Part shown: one piece after another, positions 14,640 to 22,297 of the stretch | Position numbering within the stretch: position 1 is the first letter of the stretch | Layout of the letters: each line of letters opens with the position of its first letter | NCBI RefSeq assembly: GCF_029846175.1 | Contig: NZ_JARWAC010000008.1 | Span: 1 to 64,000, forward strand | Direction of reading: 5' to 3' | Source of the DNA: Sphaerisporangium sp. TRM90804 | Lineage (GTDB): Bacteria > Actinomycetota > Actinomycetes > Streptosporangiales > Streptosporangiaceae | Length of the DNA: 64,000 nt | Made by a program: the position numbers and the translations under genes | Notes under the pieces: generated by a model | Told to the model about the DNA's origin: nothing | The model's input: only the letters and a program-made list of their open reading frames with translations | Database searches by the model: none

Positions 14640-16102
14640 CACCCACCACCGCCGGCCGTCGGCGCGCTGCCGTTGACCGACGCGGTGCCGGTCGCGGGCG
14701 CGGCGGTGGTCGCGACCGGTCCTGCGACCGGTCGCGGGGGGATCGGGCCGCCCTTCTCGTCGAAGGTCCACCCCTCGTCGATCATGCTCTGGCGTCCTTC
14801 CTGGATGCACCCCAGCGCCCAGGTCTCGCCGAAGCCCGTCCAGTCGGCCAGGGTGCGCTTGGAGGGCGGGTTCAGCTTCTTGGTCTGCTGGATGTAGAAC
14901 CGGATGGCGCGCTTCCGGTCCTGGTCAGTGGGCTTCGGGCGGTCGGCGACCGGTCGCGACTCGGTCGCGACCGCCTCCTCTGCCGGGGGCTCTTCCGCGA
15001 CCAGATCGGCGACCGGCTGCCGGTCGTCGACCAGGGCTGCGACCGGTCGCGGCTGCGGTCGCCACCATGGGGTCAGTGAGGCCAGCCAGGATCGGCCCTC
15101 GGCCGACGGCGGGGGCAGCTCCGCGCCGTCGGCGGCGCGTTCGCCGTCTGAGCCGCGACCGGTCGCCGGAGCGGTCGCGACCGGACCGAGGCGGGCGGCG
15201 GTGTTGAGGTTGAGCGCGGCGGCGAGCATGACGGCCTCGCTGTGGCGGACCCGGCCGTTGACGGCCGGGTGGTCGTCGTCGGCCCAGGGCGCGGGCGCGG
15301 TGGCCAGGAGCGTGGTGAGGTCCTCGGCGCCGCCCAGCGTGATGGTGATGTCCAGCAGCCGGGCCCGTGTCGTTGGGTTGGTGGCGAGGTCGGTGTGCTC
15401 GACGGCCTGGTCCAGGGCGCGATCCCGGCGGGCGGTGGCTGCGGCGACCTTGCGCGGCTTGGCTCCGGCGGTGCGGAGCTGGTGTACGAGCTTGGCGGCC
15501 AGGGCGAGCCGGGTGAGCCTGCGGTGTACGTCGACCTCGGTGACCGTGCGGTCCTTGGCCTCGGCCAGGCCCAGGCGCACCAGGACGCGCTGCGGGGTGA
15601 TGCGCCAGTGGATGCCGGTCAAGCCAGTGAGGCGCTGCCGCTCGGCGGTCATTCCGCGTTCCCACAGCCACGCGGCGACCAGGGGCGCCGCCAGGCGGAA
15701 GATGGCCTCGGCGAGGCTGCGGGCGTCCAGGGCCGACAGCACCGCGGTCAGGCCGGTGAAGACCCAGACGGCCATGCCATCCACCCCGGCGGGCCGGTCG
15801 GCGCCGATGTTGCGCCGCGCGCGGACGGCGCTGGTGACCACGGCGACTTCGATGAACGCGAACAGCAGGATGCGCAGCGGGCCGTCCAGGCCGAGCACGT
15901 CGCCGGAGAAGCGCCACATGCCCTGGGCGGAGACGCCGGTGGCGATGCTGGCGGCGACGATAGTGAGCAGGTCCTCTACGGGCCGCCGGGCCAGGGTCAT
16001 GACCGCGCGCTTCGCCTGCCACAGCACGTAGAGGGCGGTGACCGCTGCGACTGCCACGATCCCGATCTGCCACGCGATCGGGAGAGCGGACAGGTAGTCC
16101 AC
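14639..16102 (-). CDS. DUF2637-like membrane protein, first gene of the transfer operon
   Basis: A 487-residue protein. GTG 16102 is chosen because AGGAGGAAG precedes it. Residues 1-165 contain four or five membrane helices (AWQIGIVAVAAVTALYVLW, LTIVAASIATGVSA, ILLFAFIEVAVVTSAV, MAVWVFTGLTAVLSAL), the layout of DUF2637 proteins common on actinomycete conjugative elements. The middle is helical and charged; about 290-430 is Pro/Ala/Val-rich with repeated RPVA units that arise from a palindromic DNA repeat. The last 70 residues (KRAIRFYIQQTKKLN, RTLADWTGFGETWA) look like a helix-turn-helix. It probably anchors DNA or the translocase at the membrane; inferred. Confidence 0.65.
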   Translation of the reverse strand: MDYLSALPIAWQIGIVAVAAVTALYVLWQAKRAVMTLARRPVEDLLTIVAASIATGVSAQGMWRFSGDVLGLDGPLRILLFAFIEVAVVTSAVRARRNIGADRPAGVDGMAVWVFTGLTAVLSALDARSLAEAIFRLAAPLVAAWLWERGMTAERQRLTGLTGIHWRITPQRVLVRLGLAEAKDRTVTEVDVHRRLTRLALAAKLVHQLRTAGAKPRKVAAATARRDRALDQAVEHTDLATNPTTRARLLDITITLGGAEDLTTLLATAPAPWADDDHPAVNGRVRHSEAVMLAAALNLNTAARLGPVATAPATGRGSDGERAADGAELPPPSAEGRSWLASLTPWWRPQPRPVAALVDDRQPVADLVAEEPPAEEAVATESRPVADRPKPTDQDRKRAIRFYIQQTKKLNPPSKRTLADWTGFGETWALGCIQEGRQSMIDEGWTFDEKGGPIPPRPVAGPVATTAAPATGTASVNGSAPTAGGGG

Positions 16103-16120
16103 GAGGCTTCCTCCTGCTCG

Positions 16121-16165
16121 TTGACGGTGGGGGTACACCTACCGTACTTTGAGGTGTACCCCCAC
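16121..16165. promoter_or_regulatory. divergent promoter with perfect inverted-repeat operator
   Basis: GTGGGGGTACACCT (16127-16140) and its exact complement (16152-16165) flank an 11-bp spacer. On the + strand a TTGACG hexamer (16121) and TACTTT (16145) are 18 bp apart and overlap the repeat; on the - strand TTGACT lies just outside it. The site therefore sits between the ribbon-helix-helix gene and the transfer operon and covers both promoters. A further half-site GTACACC occurs at 16199. The most likely ligand is the adjacent RHH protein. Confidence 0.65.
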
Positions 16166-16221
16166 CTCAAGTCAAGGGAGGCGAATTGATTCCTGGGCGT
16201 ACACCGCACTACCGTGATCGC

Positions 16222-16431
16222 GTGCCCAACCAGCCGCGGACTCCGAAGCAGAACATGCGGATCCCGACCGACCGCTGGAAGGCGTTCGCGAACTCCGCGG
16301 CCAAGATGGCCACCGACCGAACGAAGATCGTCAATCAGTTCATCGCCTGGTACAACCGTGAGCCCGGCGCCGAACTCCCTCATCGGCCACCGGCTTCGCC
16401 GACGTCGGGGGACACCGGGCAATCCGGGTAG
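16222..16431 (+). CDS. ribbon-helix-helix (CopG/Arc-like) regulator
   Basis: A 69-residue protein from GTG 16222. The segment KQNMRIPTDRWKAFANSAAK followed by TDRTKIVNQFIAWYN has the strand-helix-helix spacing of RHH repressors, with the basic strand NMRI expected to enter the major groove. It is transcribed away from the transfer operon and lies 57 bp past the perfect inverted repeat at 16127-16165, which it most likely binds to repress itself and the transfer genes. The C-terminal 15 residues are unstructured and Ser/Gly/Pro-rich. It is a small Kor-type regulator by position; the fold assignment is from pattern only. Confidence 0.6.
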   Translation: MPNQPRTPKQNMRIPTDRWKAFANSAAKMATDRTKIVNQFIAWYNREPGAELPHRPPASPTSGDTGQSG

Positions 16432-16443
16432 GCTCGAACCGCG

Positions 16444-16478
16444 AGAGCCCCGGCGCTGGGGAAGGCGACCGGGGCTCT
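16444..16478. terminator. hairpin between convergent genes
   Basis: AGAGCCCCGG pairs with CCGGGGCTCT around a 15-base loop. It lies between the RHH gene (+) and the small gene at 16490 (-). Confidence 0.75.
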
Positions 16479-16489
16479 GGCATGTACAG

Positions 16490-16837
16490 CTACCGGGCGC
16501 GGCCCAACAGGATGCTCTCCCACAGCAGGGCGGCTTCGGCGTAGCGCGTCGGCTCGGTCTCGGAGATCACCGGCGGGGTGTCCTTCGGTCCGCGCCATAC
16601 GGCGCGACGCACCCAGGCGCGGCCGCCGCCGGTGACCAGGTAGTAGACCACCTGGCGGCACTGGCATGTCCACCGAAGGACGCGAGCGCGGTCGACGCGG
16701 GAGGCCGCCGGGTGCCACGCGAGCCGCCGCATCGTGGCGCGGCCGACGTGCTGATGGACGTGCGGTCCGTGGTCCTCGTAGCCCTCGCAGGCGCTGAGCA
16801 CCGTGTCATGGGCTCGCACCGGAACTCCCCGCCTCAT
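16490..16837 (-). CDS. small element protein with CxC motif, unknown function
   Basis: A 115-residue basic protein. The centre reads RWTCQCRQVVYYLVTGGG then WVRRAVWRGP, a compact beta-type segment with a CQC pair that may bind metal; the last part (EPTRYAEAALLWESILL) is a helix. The start ATG 16837 overlaps the previous gene by about 30 bp; a later in-frame start is possible. It is the last of three small coupled leftward genes downstream of the XRE regulator. Short proteins of this kind are frequent in Streptomyces-type integrative elements, but I cannot name a function. Confidence 0.55.
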   Translation of the reverse strand: MRRGVPVRAHDTVLSACEGYEDHGPHVHQHVGRATMRRLAWHPAASRVDRARVLRWTCQCRQVVYYLVTGGGRAWVRRAVWRGPKDTPPVISETEPTRYAEAALLWESILLGRAR

Positions 16838-17129
16838 GGACCTGACGGGCGATCTCCTCCTGTACGGCGAGCTGCATCACCAGATCGATGGCGTCGGCGC
16901 ATCGGACGAACGGCTGCATGCCGGCGCCGCGCTCAGCGGTGGTCAGCCGGCCGCGTCGGACGGCCAGCCAGCCGCCGTACGTGCCGTTCCCGTGTCGCAT
17001 GCGGGCGACCTTCCACGCCGGGTAGGTGCGGGCCAGTGCGGCGATCTGGATCTGCACCTGTTCCGCGATCCGCTCGGCCGCCTGCCCCTGGAGCATCTCG
17101 TCGTGGGGCGCGCGGGGCATGGGGATCAC
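16806..17129 (-). CDS. small helical element protein, unknown function
   Basis: A 107-residue protein from GTG 17129, whose GTGA overlaps the previous stop. It has an amphipathic helix (MLQGQAAERIAEQVQIQIAA), then YPAWKVARMRHGNGTYGGWL and RGRLTTAERGAGM, and an acidic C-terminal helix (DAIDLVMQLAVQEEIARQV). No membrane segment or known catalytic motif is visible. It is coupled to the 71-residue gene upstream and overlaps the next gene, so all three are probably one transcript. Function unknown. Confidence 0.55.
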   Translation of the reverse strand: MIPMPRAPHDEMLQGQAAERIAEQVQIQIAALARTYPAWKVARMRHGNGTYGGWLAVRRGRLTTAERGAGMQPFVRCADAIDLVMQLAVQEEIARQVHEAGSSGASP

Positions 17130-17341
17130 GAGGCGGCCGCCAGGGCGGCGATGCTCTCCTGCTCGGCGATCGCCTGGCACAGCGCGAGTTCGTCATCGGC
17201 GTCGACCGTGCGCCATGCGCCGGCCTCCTCGGCCGCGGAGTCGTAGGGCTGTGCGCGGGTCGCCCACAGGCGGCCCGCGTCGCTGCGAAAAAGGCGCCAG
17301 CCCTCACAGGCTGCGCTGATGTGTCCTGTGTGACGGTCCAT
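17126..17341 (-). CDS. small conserved actinomycete element protein
   Basis: A 71-residue protein. The motif GWRLFRSDAGRLWATR followed later by AWRTVDADDELALCQAI is one I recognise as recurrent in small hypothetical proteins of Streptomyces-type mobile elements; it forms a short beta sheet then a helix. The protein is acidic overall. It is the first of three coupled small genes, 90 bp downstream of the XRE regulator stop. Function unknown. Confidence 0.6.
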   Translation of the reverse strand: MDRHTGHISAACEGWRLFRSDAGRLWATRAQPYDSAAEEAGAWRTVDADDELALCQAIAEQESIAALAAAS

Positions 17342-17431
17342 CTACTGATAGTGAAATCAGTCGTTCCCGCCCACCAGGGACAGCTTGTCCTCCCTGCGCT
17401 GGGACATCGGCCGGGATGAGGACACTGCGTC

Positions 17432-18616
17432 CTACATCTCTAGGTCGAGAGACTTCATCAACGATCGCACCGACGGGGACGGCCGCATCTCCGCCTCGCG
17501 GATCTCCGCGACGAGGGAGTGCGCGACCCGCTGATGCCGGAACCACACCGGGGAGACTGCGCGAGCCTCCTGCAGGCGCTGCACCGCTGCGGCGTGGTGC
17601 CGGGAGTCCACGTGGGCCTGGGCGACGTCGAGCATGTGCCGGCCGTAGGAGATGTCTCGCAGGTCGCCTGGATGGATGCGCCGGGCGGCGGCCAGGGCCT
17701 TGTCCGGTTCGCGACGGACGGCGTAGGCGTGAGTCGCCTGCATGGCCACCGACGTGGGTCCGAAGGAGGAGGAGTCGTAGACGGCGGTTCGTTCGCCGAG
17801 CCGCTCGGCGCCGGCGGTAGCGAGGGTGATGTACTCGGCGACGTCGCGGCCTGCGGCGGCGGCCGGGGCCAGCGCGGTGAGCAGCAGGCTGCCCCAGGCT
17901 GCGACATGACGCGCCGGCGCGCCGAACGAGGGTTCGATGCGCTGGGCCATCGAGACGGCGAGCTGCTCGGCCTCGGCGAGCCGGGCTTGGTGCAGGAGAA
18001 CCCAGGAGTAGGTGCCGTGCAGGGTGGCCCAGAGCAGTTCGTCGTCTCCGCCGTGTGCGGTGGTGATGGCGCGCTCGGCGCCGATCGCCGCCAGATCATC
18101 GCGGCCCAGGTGCACCATGACGCTGGCGGCCAGGTCGTAGGCCATCGCCAGCGGGTAGACGGCCGCTTGGCCTACGGCCGAACGGGTCAGTCGGGCCTCG
18201 GTGATGAGGCCGGGCAGGTGGGTGACGAGCCAGGGGAAGTCCCCGCTCCAGTACCGCCGGCACGCCTCTTTGATGGTGACCGTGAGGGCCTCGGGAGTGG
18301 TGGGCGCGCCATCGTGTCCGTCGTCCAGGTCGGGCAGGAGCGAGGGAGACAGGAGGGCGTCACGAAGGCTGAGCACGCCACCGTCGCGCTCGGCGCCCAG
18401 TTGGTCACCCTTGCCGATGAGCTGGCCGAGTTCGGTGTCCAAGGCGTTGGCGAGCCGGACAAGGGTCGTGAGCCTGGCGCTCAGCCGGCGGCCTTGTTCC
18501 AGTTTCGCGATGATGTCTCGACTCAGGCCGGCTCGTTCGGCGAGCGCTTCCTGGGTCAGTCCGCGGTCGACGCGAAGAGTCCGGATCTGTCGGCCTAGCG
18601 TGTTAACGTCGGGCAT
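17432..18616 (-). CDS. XRE-family regulator with TPR-like C-terminal domain
   Basis: A 394-residue protein. Residues 6-66 are an XRE helix-turn-helix (IRTLRVDRGLTQEALAERAG, then RDIIAKLEQGRR). The remaining 320 residues are all-helical with tetratricopeptide-like pairs (EAEQLAVSMAQRI, ALAAARRIHPGD, AAVQRLQEAR). This is the common actinomycete design in which a helical-repeat sensor domain, often peptide-responsive, controls DNA binding. AGGAGGTG lies just before the ATG. It is the gene next to the element's right border and could govern excision/transfer or the small genes downstream; which promoter it controls is not visible. Confidence 0.8.
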   Translation of the reverse strand: MPDVNTLGRQIRTLRVDRGLTQEALAERAGLSRDIIAKLEQGRRLSARLTTLVRLANALDTELGQLIGKGDQLGAERDGGVLSLRDALLSPSLLPDLDDGHDGAPTTPEALTVTIKEACRRYWSGDFPWLVTHLPGLITEARLTRSAVGQAAVYPLAMAYDLAASVMVHLGRDDLAAIGAERAITTAHGGDDELLWATLHGTYSWVLLHQARLAEAEQLAVSMAQRIEPSFGAPARHVAAWGSLLLTALAPAAAAGRDVAEYITLATAGAERLGERTAVYDSSSFGPTSVAMQATHAYAVRREPDKALAAARRIHPGDLRDISYGRHMLDVAQAHVDSRHHAAAVQRLQEARAVSPVWFRHQRVAHSLVAEIREAEMRPSPSVRSLMKSLDLEM

Positions 18617-18883
18617 AGCCCTGCACCTCCTGGGATCTCGTCAATCACAGGCTAGTGCGGGGCTTTCCTCTTTGCTGGTTGCACGCAGAAGGCCTGGCGG
18701 TCCGAGAAGCGCCAGGTCTTCTTGCTGCGCTAGCGGAGGAGGGCTGCTGGACCATTGCCGGACCCAAACGTCAGGTTGCATCCGGTCCTTGTCGGTCGTG
18801 ATAGGCACCGTTATAGGGCCCTGACCTGCCCAGTAGGCAATCGCAAGTCATGATCGGAATTACTAGATCATCGCATATATGGG
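18617..18883. other. non-coding border region of the element
   Basis: No gene is visible. It holds the XRE gene promoter region and a hairpin at 18689-18720 (AAGGCCTGGCG against CGCCAGGTCTT, one wobble pair). The last 40 bp, just before the tRNA copy, are AT-richer. Confidence 0.5.
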
Positions 18884-18940
18884 ACTGCTAATGCGGTTTG
18901 GGTCTACAGCCCATCCGGGGTTCAAATCCCCGAGCCTCCG
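18884..18940 (+). tRNA. 3' part of tRNA-Ser(GCU), element attachment site (right end)
   Basis: From 18884 the sequence reads as a tRNA-Ser from the anticodon loop onward: loop CTGCTAA (anticodon GCT), 3' stem TGCGG, a class II variable arm (TGGG/CCCA), T arm CGGGG-TTCAAAT-CCCCG, acceptor strand AGCCTCC and discriminator G. The matching 5' half (GGAGGCT..., CCGCA) is missing, because the bases upstream do not pair. This is what integration into a tRNA 3' end leaves at the far border: the intact tRNA is at the other end, outside the window, and the direct repeat here is attR. It is not a functional tRNA. Confidence 0.85.
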
Positions 18941-18947
18941 CAGTTCA

Positions 18948-18983
18948 GAGGCCCTCACTCGAATTTCGAGTGAGGGCCTCTTT
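18948..18983 (+). terminator. tRNA-Ser terminator
   Basis: A perfect 16-bp inverted repeat (GAGGCCCTCACTCGAA and complement) followed by TTT. It lies 7 bp past the discriminator base and is the original terminator of the tRNA locus. Confidence 0.9.
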
Positions 18984-19113
18984 GGTGCCCGAATAGGGGT
19001 CATGGTCGCAGTTCTGGCACCGCGACCCACAAGTCCAAGATCCGCGCGGCTGTCGCCACACCGAACTGACCGGGTTACCGGGCCGACGGTGCGGGGTCAG
19101 GCCGTCAGCCAGG

Positions 19114-19512
19114 TCAGGCCGTCAGCTGGTAGCCGCGGTAGCCGGGGCAGCTGCCCGAGGGAGCCCACCTGCCCGGGGGGAGGGGGATCTCGATGGTCAC
19201 GCCCGTGCAGTAGACCCACAGCGTGCTCTGCACCTTGATCTCGCAGTAGAGAGTGATCCTCACGCCGGCGCCGGGGACCACGGTGCAGTAGCCCCTGTCC
19301 ACCACCGCCTGGGCGACCTTCACCGCGACGGGGTCGTGGGCGTCCAGCGTCCACGGGGTCGCGGTCCAGGCCGGTGCGGCGAGGGAGGTGCCGCCGGACG
19401 TGTCCGCCGCCCCGGCGCCGGGCGAGGCCCACGCGGTGCCCGCGCCGATCGGGACCACCAGCAGCGCCGCCAGCGCCGTGATGAACAGGAACGCCTGTCG
19501 GATACGCCTCAT
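19114..19512 (-). CDS. small secreted protein, unknown function
   Basis: A 132-residue protein from ATG 19512, with GGAAGGAACG as ribosome site. The signal peptide is MRRIRQAFLFITALAALLVV to about residue 30, with cleavage probably after AWA. The mature part has four cysteines (RGYCTVV, LYCEI, VYCTG, GSCPG) spaced for two disulfides and alternating hydrophobic strands. The reading is secreted, disulfide-stabilised and beta-rich. It sits alone between the true attR and the decayed second tRNA copy at 19903. No family recognised. Confidence 0.65.
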   Translation of the reverse strand: MRRIRQAFLFITALAALLVVPIGAGTAWASPGAGAADTSGGTSLAAPAWTATPWTLDAHDPVAVKVAQAVVDRGYCTVVPGAGVRITLYCEIKVQSTLWVYCTGVTIEIPLPPGRWAPSGSCPGYRGYQLTA

Positions 19513-20247
19513 GCGTCGTTCCTTCCTGCCTCGGATGCACGGCGTTTCCCCGCGCCGCTTATCCATGCCGAATCCCCCGAGCTGATTTCTCCACAGACAA
19601 CAAGATTGACTGATCTACGTCAATACCCCTAACAGGGGTTGTCCCGGCAGGGCGGAGGGCTGGTGTGAGTGCCAGGAGGTACGGGAGTGCACTTGGAAGA
19701 GCCGTAATCGCTAGCCGCCGTCGGGATCGTCCAGCCGGTTGCGGCCGGCCCAATCGCAGGTGCGTGCGGTGGCGAGCGTGATCACCGCGTCGCGTCCTTT
19801 CGGGTACCGGCTACGATCAGCGGCCCCTCAGGCGCGGACGCCCGAGCGTGATTCGGCCTGGTATGGGCGAAAAACCCGCGCATTAGTCTCGCGCCGTGCG
19901 AATACAGCCCATCTGGGGTGAAAACGCCGAGTCTCCGAGGTTCAAAGACCCTTTTCCGGGAATCGGGAGGCCTTTATTGTTCAGGCGGACGCCATCCCCA
20001 TCTTTTGCCATAACGGACACCAATCCAGCCACATAAGGCGTCTTACGCGGCGTATGTGGCTCATGACCCACTGGAGTGTTCATGCGCGCCACCCATGTGC
20101 TCGTCGCGTCAGTCGCCCTGGTCGGGGGCGGGTGCCCCTGCCGTCCGGCACCCGGTATGTCAAGGTTCAGGCCGACGACGCGACGTGGTCCATCGTTCGC
20201 AGGTAGTCCGACATTCCTCATGAACGCGTGGTCGGCGCGGCATGCGG
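19513..20247. other. non-coding region with a decayed second tRNA-Ser 3' copy (about 19903-19960)
   Basis: No intact gene. From 19903 the sequence TACAGCCCATCTGGGG onward matches the attR copy at 18905 at about 28 of 35 positions by eye. The similarity continues through the AGGTTCAAAGACCC segment into a damaged terminator ending GGAGGCCTTT. The T stem no longer pairs. It looks like an old attachment-site remnant. Around 20082-20206 there are fragments of a small secreted-type reading frame split by a frame change. Confidence 0.55.
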
Positions 20248-20281
20248 GACGGCGCACGCCCTGGGCGGGGCGTGCGCCGTC
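20248..20281. terminator. hairpin downstream of the SGNH hydrolase gene
   Basis: GACGGCGCACGCCC pairs perfectly with GGGCGTGCGCCGTC around a 6-base loop, 17 bp past the stop codon. Confidence 0.75.
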
Positions 20282-20298
20282 ATGTCTGGAGTGGGATG

Positions 20299-21552
20299 TC
20301 AGGAGATGGTGAGTGTTCCGTTCGAGTTGCGGGCGCAGGTGATGACGGTGCGGGTGGCGGCGGTGAGGGCGCCGGTCAGGCACTGGCCGAGGACGGCGTG
20401 GCCGGCGGCGTTGGGGTGCCAGGCCTCCTGGCAGGTCTGGAAGTAGGTGACGCAGGTGTTCGCCGCCCGCTGGACGTCGAGCTTGTCCCAGCCGGAGAGG
20501 CTGGTGACGAACGTGCCGGACGGGCCGTCCTGTACGCGGACCGGGGTGGCGAGCGTGTCCGCCGGGCTGCCGGGGTTCTCGCAGAGCCGGGCGCCGTCGA
20601 AGGACTTCTGGACGTCCAGCACACGCAGGTCGGCCGCCGGGCGCTCGGCCGCCAGCGTGGTGTAGGCGTTCTTGACCAGGGCGCCGAGGTTCTGGGAGAA
20701 CACGTGGCCGGGGGCGAGGCTCGCGCGGTGGATCGGGCAGCCGGCGGCGTAGCGCTCGGCGCCGAGGTCGCGGAACTTGTCGCGGGTGTCGGTGCGGTTG
20801 TCCTCGTCCCGGTACTGCGGGGCGACGTCGAGCGGCAGCGGGTTGGTGTAGGTCTGCAGGACCACGCGGTGCACGCCGTCGGCGTCGACCTGGGCCAGGG
20901 TGTCGAGGATCTGGCGCAGTGCGGCGGTGGTCTCGGTGGTGGCGGCGGCGACCTCGGCGTCGGAGGCCAGGTCCGAGACGGTGCAGGGCTCCTGCGGCAC
21001 CGGGCCGCCCAGGTAGGCCCAGAACTCCCACCAGCCCGTCCAGGCGTCGGCGATGAAGCGGTTGGCGCACAGCGTGGCCACGTCGCCGAAGGTGAACTGG
21101 GTGTTGTTGGAGCCGAGGCCGACGAGGACGACGTCGATGTCCTGGGTCTGGGCGACGGCGCGCAGCTGGTCGAGTTGCGAGGCGACGGAGCGGCCCTTGG
21201 GGCGGGCGGCCGAGGGGTTGGCGATGTCGGCGGGCTGGCCGCCGGAGCACGCGAGGTTGAAGCGGTTCTGGATGCCGGGGAGCGACGCCTTGAACAGCGA
21301 GGCGTTCGCCGACCGGTGGCAGAAGTAGGCGTTGCTGTTGGCCGCCGACCAGCCGGGGAAGCCCTGCGCCGTCCCGGAGGCGTCGACGACCGGCTGGTAG
21401 TCCCCCGCCCCCTCCCCGCTGACGAAACTGTCGCCGAGCGCGACGGCGGCGGTCGGCAGGGCCGCCTGCGCCGCTCCGCCCTGGACGACTTGGAGGCTGA
21501 CCGCACCCATCAGGAGCGCCGCCATCGCGGCCGCACGCCGGAGAACCCTCAC
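20299..21552 (-). CDS. secreted SGNH/GDSL-type hydrolase
   Basis: A 417-residue protein from GTG 21552. The signal peptide is about residues 1-31 (ending GGAAQA). Block I is ALGDSFVSGEGAG, with the catalytic Ser at about 42. Block III is VGLGSNN near 150, where N supports the oxyanion hole. Block V is EAWHPNAAGHAVLG near 385, with the catalytic His in WHPN. Six or more cysteines suggest disulfides. Secreted SGNH enzymes of this group are lipases or esterases acting on acyl esters outside the cell. The gene stands alone, with hairpins on both sides. The substrate is not deducible. Confidence 0.85.
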   Translation of the reverse strand: MRVLRRAAAMAALLMGAVSLQVVQGGAAQAALPTAAVALGDSFVSGEGAGDYQPVVDASGTAQGFPGWSAANSNAYFCHRSANASLFKASLPGIQNRFNLACSGGQPADIANPSAARPKGRSVASQLDQLRAVAQTQDIDVVLVGLGSNNTQFTFGDVATLCANRFIADAWTGWWEFWAYLGGPVPQEPCTVSDLASDAEVAAATTETTAALRQILDTLAQVDADGVHRVVLQTYTNPLPLDVAPQYRDEDNRTDTRDKFRDLGAERYAAGCPIHRASLAPGHVFSQNLGALVKNAYTTLAAERPAADLRVLDVQKSFDGARLCENPGSPADTLATPVRVQDGPSGTFVTSLSGWDKLDVQRAANTCVTYFQTCQEAWHPNAAGHAVLGQCLTGALTAATRTVITCARNSNGTLTIS

Positions 21553-21716
21553 AACCGCCTCATTTCCTACTAAACAAGCATGAAATAACGGATAGCCGGA
21601 TCACAACATGCCGCGCGGACGGCGTCAAGATTTTCATGAGCCCGACTCGCTTTACCTAAGAGACCGCTTCTCGCCCCGATCGTCAAGCATGCGTTTGCTC
21701 GTCCCCCGAAGCGCGA

Positions 21717-21746
21717 AAGGTCCTCCCCGAGCATGGGGAGGACCTT
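21717..21746. terminator. hairpin downstream of doxX-like gene
   Basis: AAGGTCCTCCCC and its complement flank GAGCAT, with A- and T-rich ends. It lies in the gap between the DoxX-like gene and the SGNH hydrolase gene, both leftward. Confidence 0.8.
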
Positions 21747-21832
21747 CTGTCGTGTTCCGGACCGTTCCCACCTGGCTGCGCTGAGGGCGGGGCGCGGGCC
21801 GGCGACGGCGGGGGCGGGGCGGGGGTGCGGAC

Positions 21833-22297
21833 TCAGAGGCGCGGGGGCTGGTTGACGGACGCCAGGCCGCCGGTGTCGGGGGTCAGCTCGTGGTTCTGGT
21901 GGCGGTGCACGATCGAGTCGAGGGACCAGACGCCGGGGCCCATCACGGCGACGAGCAGGAAGGACCAGCAGAACACGGCGGCCAGCTCGCCGCCGTTCAG
22001 CAGGGGGAGCAGGTCCTGCGGCTGGTGCACGATGAAGTAGGCGTAGGCCATGGAGCCGGACGCCAGGATGGCGCCGGCCCGGGTGAACAGGCCGCCCAGC
22101 ACCAGGGCGCCGCAGACCAGTTGGATGAGCGCCGCCCACCAGTTGGGCCACACGGCGAACTGCAGGGCCTGGCCCGATCCGCGGTGGCCGCCGAAGAGGC
22201 CGAACAGCGAGGCGACGCCGTGCGTCATGAACAGGAAGCCGACGACCATGCGGAAGAGCGCGTAAACGGGTTCGCCTAGCCGGTCCAGTTGGTTCAT
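21833..22297 (-). CDS. DoxX-family membrane protein
   Basis: A 154-residue protein from ATG 22297, after AAAGGTGAT. It has four hydrophobic helices (ALFRMVVGFLFMTHGVASLF, ALIQLVCGALVLGGLF, AILASGSMAYAYFIVH, AAVFCWSFLLVAVMG). The first helix carries the DoxX pattern RMVVGFLFMTHG, and QPQDLLPLLNGGE between helices 3 and 4 is also typical. DoxX-like proteins sit in redox or thiol-stress complexes in actinobacteria; the exact partner is not encoded here. It is monocistronic. Confidence 0.85.
   Translation of the reverse strand: MNQLDRLGEPVYALFRMVVGFLFMTHGVASLFGLFGGHRGSGQALQFAVWPNWWAALIQLVCGALVLGGLFTRAGAILASGSMAYAYFIVHQPQDLLPLLNGGELAAVFCWSFLLVAVMGPGVWSLDSIVHRHQNHELTPDTGGLASVNQPPRL

Noticed and set aside
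20082-20206. Possible small secreted protein with a frame change
   Set aside because: MRATHVLVASVALVGGG in one frame and TRYVKVQADDATWSIVRR in another might be a broken gene, but the evidence is too short to separate it from chance.
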